Source: an uncultured bacterium (GTDB lineage: Bacteria > Pseudomonadota > Gammaproteobacteria > Burkholderiales > Burkholderiaceae_F). From it: a DNA stretch of 14,663 nucleotides. The stretch spans positions 1-14,663 of the forward strand of contig CAJMRV010000025.1 in assembly GCA_905215795.1 (NCBI GenBank), in the 5' to 3' direction. Every line of letters begins with the position of its first letter. Position 1 is the first letter of the stretch. This document shows positions 1 to 4,719 of the stretch, one piece after another. Under the pieces are notes generated by a model, which was not told where the DNA came from, searched no databases, and saw only the letters and a list, made by a program, of their open reading frames with translations. The translations under genes and the position numbers were made by a program.

Positions 1-36
1 CTTTAGATACTGCGCATGCCCAGCGCACTGGAAAAG

Positions 37-60
37 CCCTCCGGCGAAACGCACGGAGGG
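37..60 (-). terminator. Stem-loop, possible minus-strand terminator
   Basis: A 7-bp perfect stem (CCCTCCG at 37–43 with CGGAGGG at 54–60) has AAAA just to its left, so on the minus strand the stem is followed by CTTTTC. A second small hairpin, GGGATC-TTC-GATCCC, follows at 66–80. No minus-strand gene is visible to the right. It could instead be the 3' end of a plus-strand gene that lies outside the window, but no U-rich tract follows on that strand. Confidence 0.35.
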
Positions 61-157
61 CCCGGGGGATCTTCGATCCCAAACTTCCAATGATACCCTT
101 CCCGCCCCTCGTTTTCAGAAAATTCCTTAGGAAACAAGCGGATACATCCTCATCCAC

Positions 158-185
158 TTGACAAATACCATATTTGTGGTATACT
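158..185 (+). promoter_or_regulatory. Strong sigma70 promoter with a palindromic operator in its spacer
   Basis: TTGACA (158–163) and TATACT (180–185) are separated by 16 bp, close to consensus. The spacer carries a perfect 6-bp inverted repeat, ATACCA (165–170) and TGGTAT (177–182), around a 6-nt centre; its right arm overlaps the -10 box. A dimeric repressor bound there would block RNA polymerase directly. What it transcribes is unclear. The first supported ORF downstream is the small peptide at 703, so the 5' leader would be about 510 nt, or the product may be a non-coding RNA. Confidence 0.7.
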
Positions 186-702
186 AAAGATGTCGCTCGG
201 GAAAGACAGTACAAGAAAACGAGCGCAAACGAGACCGAAAATACAAACACCAACCCCGGTCCCGCGCAGCGGCGCCCTGGACAAAACCCCAGGACCAGAC
301 AACGAAGCCGCCGCCTATACTTTTCTCATGAAGACCAAGCACGCCTGAAGGCGTCCTGTCCTCCCACAAATCTCGTTGTGAAGAAGCGGCCCCTGGAGTC
401 CGAGTGATTCGGAAAGTTCCTTGTGGAGCGGACTCAGACGAGACAACCATCCGCACGATGCACAAAGCATCGTCGGAGGCGACCCGAATTCCCTCAACCA
501 AGAATTCAGACCGAAGAGCAAGCTACGAAGCATGCGAGACTCTTCACGACCGGCACGACCGCCCGAAGAAGCGGCGCACGGTCGTTACCGCCCTGGCGAG
601 CCGGTTTCGAAAAAACGAATCGCCACGCTTTCAAACCCGATAACAAAGCCGCCGGCCCCGCACTCCGGGACGGACGGCACCAACAAGAAAGGAAAGCAAA
701 CC
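186..702 (+). other. Long gene-free stretch, candidate leader or non-coding RNA
   Basis: About 500 bp downstream of the strong promoter without a believable gene. Reading frames are open here, but their products are basic, low-complexity and lack a ribosome-binding site, and one starts inside the promoter. The plus strand is rich in A and C with purine runs, unlike the C/G-third-base pattern of the real genes. I see no tRNA, RNase P, SRP or tmRNA hallmark. It is either a long 5' leader of the small peptide at 703 or an unrecognised RNA. Confidence 0.35.
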
Positions 703-783
703 ATGAACAAGAAGATATACAAGATACTCACGAGCATGACCGCCCAGAGCGTGCTCCTCATGCTGGTCGCGCTCCACGGCTGA
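703..783 (+). CDS. Putative 26-residue hydrophobic small protein
   Basis: The ORF encodes 26 residues. It starts MNKKIYKI, with three Lys and a Tyr in the first seven residues, and continues into a hydrophobic stretch ending VLLMLVALHG. A purine-rich AGAAAGGAAAG element lies 6–16 nt upstream of the ATG. The layout (basic N-terminus, one hydrophobic helix, no further domain) fits a membrane-inserted microprotein, a type I toxin-like peptide, a leader peptide, or the remnant of a signal peptide whose mature protein has been lost. The start resembles the MNKIYK opening of the extended signal peptide region of autotransporters, but the frame stops at once and no passenger domain follows. I recognise no family. 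It lies between the strong promoter at 158 and the switchable hairpins at 854. Confidence 0.4.
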   Translation: MNKKIYKILTSMTAQSVLLMLVALHG

Positions 784-853
784 AAGGAAAACATCCACCA
801 ACGTTTCCACCGCGAGGCACCGCCCCGCGACACACAGCTCAATCCCAAGCATC

Positions 854-899
854 CGCCCCGTCGCCCGTCATGGACGACGGGGCGATTTCGCATCGCCCC
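854..899 (+). promoter_or_regulatory. Two mutually exclusive hairpins upstream of the HAD gene
   Basis: CGCCCCGTCG (854–863) pairs perfectly with CGACGGGGCG (875–884), a 10-bp stem. The same GGGGCG segment can instead pair downstream: GGGGCGAT (879–886) with ATCGCCCC (892–899), an 8-bp stem with a 5-nt loop. Only one can form at a time. No T-run follows either stem. This could end the transcript from the left, or act as a switch in the leader of the HAD gene. A TACAAT box at 905–910 just beyond may be the -10 element of that gene, although its -35 is poor. Confidence 0.4.
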
Positions 900-958
900 G
901 GGGCTACAATGGGGGCTGATTCGACACAACAGACAAAACAGACAAGGAGAACCACTTC

Positions 959-1672
959 GTGAACGAAGCGCTCGACAAACTCACCGCCCTGCCCGGAGGC
1001 AGGCCGCCCGCCCTGGTCGTCTTCGACCTCGACGACACCCTCATCTCGGGGAACAGCTGCACCTACTGGGCCGACTTCCTCAAGACGAAGGGCTGCGGCG
1101 TCGGTCCGGAATGGGACCGGATCGCCGAGGAGATGCTCGCGCTCTACGCCGCGGGAACCCTCGACATCCACGACTACCTGAGGAAATCCGTGCGTGCCTA
1201 CGGCCACTTCACGCGTGAGGAGCGCGACCGCCTCGTCTCCGAATTCATCGACACCCGGCTCGCCGACAAGGTCTACCCGGAGGCCCTCGGCGTGATCGCG
1301 CGCCTGAGAGAGCGCGGCATCCCCATGATGATCGTCTCCGCCTCGAACGCCTTCGTCGTGCGTCCCGTGGCCAAACGCCTCTTCGACATCGACGCGAGCA
1401 TCGGCGTCGAGCTCGAGGAGGACGAGGAAGGCCGCCTCACCGGCGAGATCGTCGGCACGCCGAGCTTCCAGGAGGGGAAGATCCACTGCGTCGAGGAGCG
1501 CCTCGCCGGACAGGGCGTCGACTGGAACGACGTCCTCTTCTTCACCGATTCCCGCAACGACATCCCGCTCGCCAGGGCCGCCGCCAAGACGGTCTGCATC
1601 AACCCCGACGAGACCCTCGGACGGCTCGCCGCCGAAAAGGGCTGGCCCGTGCTCGCCTGGCGTGCCAAGTGA
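959..1672 (+). CDS. HAD superfamily subfamily IB hydrolase (phosphoserine-phosphatase-like)
   Basis: 237-residue soluble cytoplasmic phosphatase of the HAD-IB family. Motif I is FDLDDTL with nucleophile D23 and general acid/base D25; motif II is S127 in VSASN; motif III Lys is probably K174 in EGKIH; motif IV is TDSRND with D197 and D201 for Mg2+. The region between motifs I and II (about 30–110) is a helical C1 cap as in phosphoserine phosphatases. Family members dephosphorylate small phosphomonoesters; the substrate here cannot be told from sequence, and true SerB is only one possibility. The start is GTG, chosen because AAGGAG (944–949) sits 9 nt upstream and the next in-frame ATG (M59) would remove motif I. 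It is monocistronic, with hairpins upstream and a terminator 73 bp after the stop. Confidence 0.9.
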   Translation: MNEALDKLTALPGGRPPALVVFDLDDTLISGNSCTYWADFLKTKGCGVGPEWDRIAEEMLALYAAGTLDIHDYLRKSVRAYGHFTREERDRLVSEFIDTRLADKVYPEALGVIARLRERGIPMMIVSASNAFVVRPVAKRLFDIDASIGVELEEDEEGRLTGEIVGTPSFQEGKIHCVEERLAGQGVDWNDVLFFTDSRNDIPLARAAAKTVCINPDETLGRLAAEKGWPVLAWRAK

Positions 1673-1702
1673 GGAGGCCCCCGCGGGAAAACCCCCTTGA
1701 CT

Positions 1703-1717
1703 TCAACAATTTGTTGA
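1703..1717. promoter_or_regulatory. Perfect palindrome, MarR-type operator candidate
   Basis: TCAACAATTTGTTGA is a perfect 7-bp inverted repeat around one central base. Length and spacing resemble operators of MarR-family regulators. It lies just after TTGACT (1697–1702), a -35-like hexamer, but no -10 box stands at the right distance. It falls in the 3' region of the HAD gene before that gene's terminator, an unusual place for an operator. Confidence 0.4.
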
Positions 1718-1744
1718 TCGTTTTCCCCTAAGATGAACACCCAG

Positions 1745-1769
1745 GGCGCCCTTTCCGGGCGCCTTTTTT
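1745..1769 (+). terminator. Intrinsic terminator after the HAD gene
   Basis: GGCGCCC (1745–1751) pairs with GGGCGCC (1757–1763) around a 5-nt loop, followed by six T (1764–1769). This is a textbook Rho-independent terminator on the plus strand. Confidence 0.9.
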
Positions 1770-1931
1770 CCATCCCCCTCAAAAGGACGCACCCCACCCC
1801 CGGAAATCCCCCGGACGGGCGGCGCGGCGGGCGGCGGAGGCCTCCCGGGGGTGTCGGGAAGCGGGCTCCCGCGGACCTCCGGAAGGCCCTCTCCGGAACC
1901 TAGGCACGACCGCTTATTTGTAAACACGGGG
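1770..1931. other. GC-rich intergenic stretch without a supported gene
   Basis: Follows the HAD terminator. It is very C/G-rich, with several runs of four or five C or G between 1775 and 1860, and then becomes AT-rich at about 1910. I see no coding pattern, no tRNA and no clear terminator. Confidence 0.5.
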
Positions 1932-1960
1932 TTGACTATTTGTCGACAAAAGAGCACAAT
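1932..1960 (+). promoter_or_regulatory. Putative sigma70 promoter with palindrome in the spacer
   Basis: TTGACT (1932–1937) and CACAAT (1955–1960) are exactly 17 bp apart. The spacer contains TTTGTCGACAAA (1939–1950), a perfect 12-bp palindrome, the usual place for a repressor operator. A transcript from here would run through the structured region to the terminator at 2285–2326, and on into the ABC transporter gene if it reads through. Confidence 0.5.
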
Positions 1961-2044
1961 CTTCCGACAATTCGTCAGCAACATGTCGAAAAATATCCAA
2001 CAAAAGAAAAAACCTCGTTTTTTCGATGGCATTTCACCGACATG
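1939..2044. repeat. Cluster of TGTCG/CGACA half-sites in an AT-rich island
   Basis: Five copies of the pentamer TGTCG or its complement CGACA occur within 106 bp: the two halves of the palindrome at 1941–1948, CGACA at 1965–1969, TGTCG at 1984–1988 and CGACA at 2038–2042. The last two occur as ATGTCGA and CCGACATG. The surroundings (about 1910–2095) are much richer in A and T than the rest of the window. This looks like a multi-site protein-binding region. Confidence 0.4.
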
Positions 2045-2099
2045 CAAAAAAAATCAGGCTATATTGACACACAGCTTGATTCGAACGCACCCAATCGAA

Positions 2100-2126
2100 A
2101 AGAGCCTCCCCGACGCGGAGGCTCTT
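2100..2126 (-). terminator. Strong stem-loop, terminator-like on the minus strand
   Basis: AAGAGCCTCC (2100–2109) and GGAGGCTCTT (2117–2126) form a perfect 10-bp stem with a 7-nt loop. On the minus strand the stem is followed by a short TTTT tract (2098–2101 region); on the plus strand only TT follows. No minus-strand gene is evident to the right. It may be a bidirectional terminator, or the first stem of the structured leader that follows. Confidence 0.5.
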
Positions 2127-2284
2127 CGAGCATCTGAGGTGCGTTCGTCACAAGACGGTTCACTTGCGTTGAGAAACTCAAGATGAATTCAAACACGATG
2201 GACGGGTGCGATGCGTCGCCCCGGCCGGGACGCCCGTGAGGGACGTCCAACGTTTCCGCAGCGTTCGACGCTTCGGGCGTCGCG
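2127..2284 (+). ncRNA. Structured leader or small-RNA candidate upstream of the amino-acid ABC transporter
   Basis: GC-rich non-coding stretch with several possible stems: GGACG (2200–2204) with CGTCC (2244–2248), and CGACGC (2266–2271) with GCGTCG (2277–2282) around a TTCGG loop directly before the terminator hairpin. An 18-codon ORF at 2183–2239 (ATG to TGA) ends in Arg and Pro codons and could be a leader peptide, but it has no good ribosome-binding site. The pieces (possible promoter, structure, terminator, then an amino-acid uptake gene) suggest attenuation or a riboswitch. It does not match the lysine or glycine riboswitch consensus I know. Confidence 0.35.
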
Positions 2285-2326
2285 GGAACAAAGAATCGCT
2301 CCGGTGATTCCGTGTTCCTTTTTTTT
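2285..2326 (+). terminator. Intrinsic terminator in the leader of the ABC transporter gene
   Basis: GGAACA (2285–2290) pairs with TGTTCC (2313–2318). Inside, AATC pairs with GATT across a symmetrical 3-nt internal loop. Eight T follow (2319–2326). The terminator sits 68 bp before the start codon at 2395, so it either ends a separate small transcript or conditionally stops transcription of the transporter gene. Confidence 0.7.
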
Positions 2327-2394
2327 CGAAAAACGGACGCCGGACGGAACAAACAAGACTGTTAATTGAAATCAACCGAAAAGTGAGACCGACT

Positions 2395-3147
2395 ATGTTC
2401 AAGAAAATCATCATCGCCGCCACTGCCGCCGCCGGACTGATGGGCGCCGTCACCGCCTCCGCCGCCGACGTGCTGCGCGTGGGCACCGAGCCGACCTTCG
2501 CCCCGTTCGAGTTCCTCGACACGAAGACCAAGGACTACACGGGCTTCGACATGGACCTGATCCGCGCCGTCGCCGCCAAGGCCGGCTACGAAGTCAAGAT
2601 CGTCAACATGGGCTTCGACGCCCTGATCCCGGCCCTTTCGACGGGCGCCATCGACGTCATCGCCGCCGGCATCTCGATCACCCCCGACCGTCAGAAGCGC
2701 GTGGACTTCACCGACCCGTACTACAAGTCGGGCCTCTCCTACCTCATCCGCAAGGACGAGGCCAATGAGATCAAGTCCTTCGCCGACCTCAAGGGCAAGA
2801 ACATCGCCGTGCAGATCGGCAACACCGGCGCCGAGTACGCCAAGCACCAGATTCCCGACACCACGGTGGTCGCCTTCAACACGACCAACGAGGCGTTCAT
2901 GAACCTGAACAACCGCGCCTCCGACGCCGTGGTTCTCGACCGTCCGGCCCTCGCCTACTTCCTGAAGGCCCGCCCGGCCATGGCCAAGCGCCTGATCCTC
3001 TCGGACGAAGTGGCCGACGCCGAGTACTTCGCCTTCGCCGTCGACAAGGGCAACAAGGCCCTTCTCGAGAAACTCAACAAGGCCCTGGCCGAGGTCAAGG
3101 CGAGCGGCGAGTTCGAGAAGATCGAACAGAAGTGGTTCGCCAAGTAA
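2395..3147 (+). CDS. Polar amino-acid ABC transporter substrate-binding protein (GlnH/HisJ-like)
   Basis: 250-residue periplasmic binding protein of the SBP_bac_3 family, which captures a polar amino acid and delivers it to the permease. Residues 1–23/24 are a Sec signal peptide: FKK, a hydrophobic core, then ASA before mature ADVLRVG. Family landmarks are RVGTEPTFAPFEF (28–40), GFDMDL (50–55), the ligand-carboxylate Arg R99 in SITPDRQKR, DFTDPYY (104–110) and the amino-group Asp D182 in VVLDRPA. These define an amino-acid binder, but not which one (Gln, His, Lys/Arg, Glu). ATG 2395 was chosen over the upstream GTG at 2383 because it gives a standard signal peptide; the ribosome-binding site is weak. 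A structured leader precedes it and a terminator-like hairpin follows. Confidence 0.93.
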   Translation: MFKKIIIAATAAAGLMGAVTASAADVLRVGTEPTFAPFEFLDTKTKDYTGFDMDLIRAVAAKAGYEVKIVNMGFDALIPALSTGAIDVIAAGISITPDRQKRVDFTDPYYKSGLSYLIRKDEANEIKSFADLKGKNIAVQIGNTGAEYAKHQIPDTTVVAFNTTNEAFMNLNNRASDAVVLDRPALAYFLKARPAMAKRLILSDEVADAEYFAFAVDKGNKALLEKLNKALAEVKASGEFEKIEQKWFAK

Positions 3148-3167
3148 GGCACCGGACGCCTTCCAAG

Positions 3168-3197
3168 AAGAGACCCCCAGAAACTGGGGGTTTCTTA
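3168..3197 (+). terminator. Terminator-like hairpin between binding protein and permease
   Basis: AAGAGACCCCCAG (3168–3180) pairs with CTGGGGGTTTCTT (3184–3196) around an AAA loop, 13 bp with one G·U. The T-rich 3' side (TTTCTTA) suits termination, perhaps partial. That would make the binding protein more abundant than the permease, as is common in ABC uptake operons. Confidence 0.75.
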
Positions 3198-3214
3198 TGG
3201 GCGCCGCCCCTCGA

Positions 3215-3244
3215 TTGGACAGTCCGCACGCGACTATTTACAAT
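3215..3244 (+). promoter_or_regulatory. Sigma70 promoter of the permease gene
   Basis: TTGGAC (3215–3220) and TACAAT (3239–3244) with an 18-bp spacer. It lies just beyond the terminator and would give a leader of about 70 nt before the permease ATG, so the permease can be made independently of the binding protein. Confidence 0.6.
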
Positions 3245-3319
3245 CACCTGACTTTTCACATCGTGTAAGACCGGAACGAAGACGTTTCAACAGATAGTTT
3301 TAGCAATTAGAGGTTTTTG

Positions 3320-3985
3320 ATGAATTACGATTTAGAGTTGATCACGAACAGCCTGCCGCTCCTGATCAGGGGCGCCGGCCTGACGCTTGAGATCACGGCG
3401 ATCGCCGTTGGCCTCGGCCTGATCATCGGCCTGTTCTTCGGTCTCGCACAGCTCGCGAAGAATCCCATCCTGCGCTGGCCCGCCAAGGTCTACGTCGACG
3501 TGATCCGCGGCACCCCGCTGCTCATCCAGATCTTCATCATCTATTTCGCGCTCCCCGAACTGATCGGCCACCGCGTCGACCCGTTCGTCGCCGCCGTCAC
3601 GGCCTGCTCGATGAACTCGGGCGCCTACGTCGCCGAGATCTTCCGCGCGGGCATCCAGTCGATCTCCCAGGGTCAGTACCGCGCCGGCCTCTCGCTGGGC
3701 ATGACCCACGTCCAGGTGATGCGCTACATCATCCTGCCTCAGGCCTTCAAGCGCATCATCCCGCCGCTCGGCAACGAATTCATCGCCATGCTCAAGGACT
3801 CCTCCCTCGTGTCCGTGATCGGTTTCGAAGAGCTCACCCGCACGGGCCAGCTCATCATCTCCGAGACGTACGCCACCAAGGAGATCTGGACCTGCGTCGC
3901 GATCCTCTACCTCGTGATGACGCTCTCGATCTCGCAGCTCGTCCGCTTCGTTGAACGCCGCTTCAACATCTCCGGCGAACGCTGA
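3320..3985 (+). CDS. Polar amino-acid ABC transporter permease (GlnP/HisM family)
   Basis: 221-residue inner-membrane permease of the His/Glu/Gln/Arg/opine family, forming the channel for the amino acid delivered by the preceding binding protein. Hydrophobic segments lie near residues 20–42 and 58–78, with others towards the C-terminus. The cytoplasmic EAA loop that docks the ATPase is clear at about 120–145: YRAGLSLGMTHVQVMRYIIL, then PQAF, followed by the family hallmark PPLGNEFI and LKDSSL. ATG 3320 is used rather than TTG 3317 because AGAGG (3309–3313) is 6 nt upstream of it. No ATP-binding subunit gene follows; the next gene is rpsO. The complex must borrow an ATPase, and perhaps a second permease, encoded elsewhere. 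Confidence 0.93.
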   Translation: MNYDLELITNSLPLLIRGAGLTLEITAIAVGLGLIIGLFFGLAQLAKNPILRWPAKVYVDVIRGTPLLIQIFIIYFALPELIGHRVDPFVAAVTACSMNSGAYVAEIFRAGIQSISQGQYRAGLSLGMTHVQVMRYIILPQAFKRIIPPLGNEFIAMLKDSSLVSVIGFEELTRTGQLIISETYATKEIWTCVAILYLVMTLSISQLVRFVERRFNISGER

Positions 3986-4012
3986 TCGGTCCTCACCGGC
4001 ACATATATATAA

Positions 4013-4041
4013 GGGGAGCACTCCTCACGGGAGCGCTCCCC
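4013..4041 (+). terminator. Hairpin after the permease gene
   Basis: GGGGAGC (4013–4019) pairs with GCTCCCC (4035–4041); inside, CTCCT pairs with GGGAG (one T·G) around a CAC loop. A short mixed T tract (GTCGTTTC) follows, so termination is plausible but not textbook. It closes the transporter unit before the rpsO promoter. Confidence 0.6.
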
Positions 4042-4123
4042 GTCGTTTCAAGGGGCGCCCCGGCGCCCGCGGAGACCCTTTTCCGACGCCCTGCTGGGCC
4101 GTTCAAAAAAAGATTGTTTCCAC

Positions 4124-4152
4124 TTGCACTAAAACCCGCCTCTCTGTACAAT
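4124..4152 (+). promoter_or_regulatory. Sigma70 promoter of rpsO
   Basis: TTGCAC (4124–4129) and TACAAT (4147–4152) with the optimal 17-bp spacer, about 65 bp upstream of the rpsO ATG. The leader of about 58 nt is long enough for the S15 translational autoregulation known in other bacteria, but I cannot confirm that fold here. Confidence 0.75.
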
Positions 4153-4217
4153 TTGCATTTTCACGGCTCGAGTCTCAACGCTCGGGTCCGCAAGTTCATT
4201 TTTCTTCAGGAAATCAA

Positions 4218-4484
4218 ATGTCCGTTGAATTCAAAAAAGCTGAAATCATCGCCAAGTTCGCCCGCTCCGAAGGCGACACCGGTTCGAGCGAAGTCCAGGT
4301 CGCCCTTCTGACGGCCCGCATCAACAGCCTCGCTGACCACTTCAAGGTCCACAAGGCCGACAATCACTCCCGCCGTGGCCTCCTCCGCATGGTTTCCCGC
4401 CGCCGCAAGCTGCTTGACTACCTCAAGCGCACCGACGTGGATGCCTACCGCAAGCTGATCACCGAACTGGGCCTTCGCAAGTAA
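4218..4484 (+). CDS. rpsO: 30S ribosomal protein S15
   Basis: 88 residues, the usual S15 length, and highly conserved: SEGDTGSSEVQVALLT near 17–32, DHFKVHKADNHSRRGLL near 40–56 and RRKLLDYLKRTD near 61–72. S15 binds the central domain of 16S rRNA early in 30S assembly. An AGGAA ribosome-binding site (4208–4212) lies 5 nt before the ATG. The gene precedes pnp, the classic rpsO–pnp order, with its own strong promoter and a hairpin after it. Confidence 0.98.
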   Translation: MSVEFKKAEIIAKFARSEGDTGSSEVQVALLTARINSLADHFKVHKADNHSRRGLLRMVSRRRKLLDYLKRTDVDAYRKLITELGLRK

Positions 4485-4505
4485 GACGCAGCTTTCCTTT
4501 CGACG

Positions 4506-4531
4506 ACGACCTGCCGATTCCGACAGGTCGT
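4506..4531 (+). terminator. rpsO–pnp intergenic hairpin
   Basis: ACGACCTG (4506–4513) pairs with CAGGTCGT (4524–4531), 8 bp with a 10-nt loop, just after the rpsO stop. No T-run follows (AGTCATATC), so it is more likely a leaky terminator, a 3'-end stabiliser or an RNase processing site than a full stop. Confidence 0.5.
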
Positions 4532-4571
4532 AGTCATATCAAGAACAGAAAAATCGCGTTTTCCGGCCTCC

Positions 4572-4602
4572 GTGTCGCGCATGCTACACCGCGTTGCGAC
4601 AC
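4572..4602 (+). promoter_or_regulatory. Stem-loop in the pnp leader
   Basis: GTGTCGC (4572–4578) pairs with GCGACAC (4596–4602). In enterobacteria the rpsO–pnp intergenic RNA has a long stem cut by RNase III and used for PNPase autoregulation; this hairpin sits in the equivalent place. A weak promoter, TTGAAT (4655–4660) and CAGAAT (4678–4683), 17 bp apart, may start pnp-only transcripts. The rest of 4532–4719 shows no gene. Confidence 0.4.
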
Positions 4603-4719
4603 AAGGAGCCTCCCCTCGGGACGTTTGTCGAGAGACTCTTTATGCCGCAGCGTGTTGAATTACGCTTCACGGTTTGTCAGAATAACGCTAAGTTTCAACT
4701 TCTATAGTGAATATTAGCT

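Noticed and set aside
174..407. 77-codon plus-strand frame overlapping the promoter
   Set aside because: Its start lies between the -35 and -10 boxes, it has no ribosome-binding site, and the product is basic and low-complexity.
423..962. 179-codon plus-strand frame through the leader region
   Set aside because: Arg/Pro/Ala/Thr-rich product without a domain or ribosome-binding site; it runs through both switchable hairpins and overlaps the HAD start.
1940..2137. 65-codon frame starting TTG in the AT-rich island
   Set aside because: It begins inside the palindrome, has no ribosome-binding site and reads into the 10-bp hairpin at 2100–2126.
2100..2326. Known amino-acid riboswitch (lysine, glycine, glutamine)
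   Set aside because: None of the conserved core motifs I know for these classes is visible; left as an unassigned structured leader.
2383..2394. Upstream GTG start for the binding protein
   Set aside because: Would add MRPT before a normal signal peptide; ATG 2395 gives the standard FKK + hydrophobic start.
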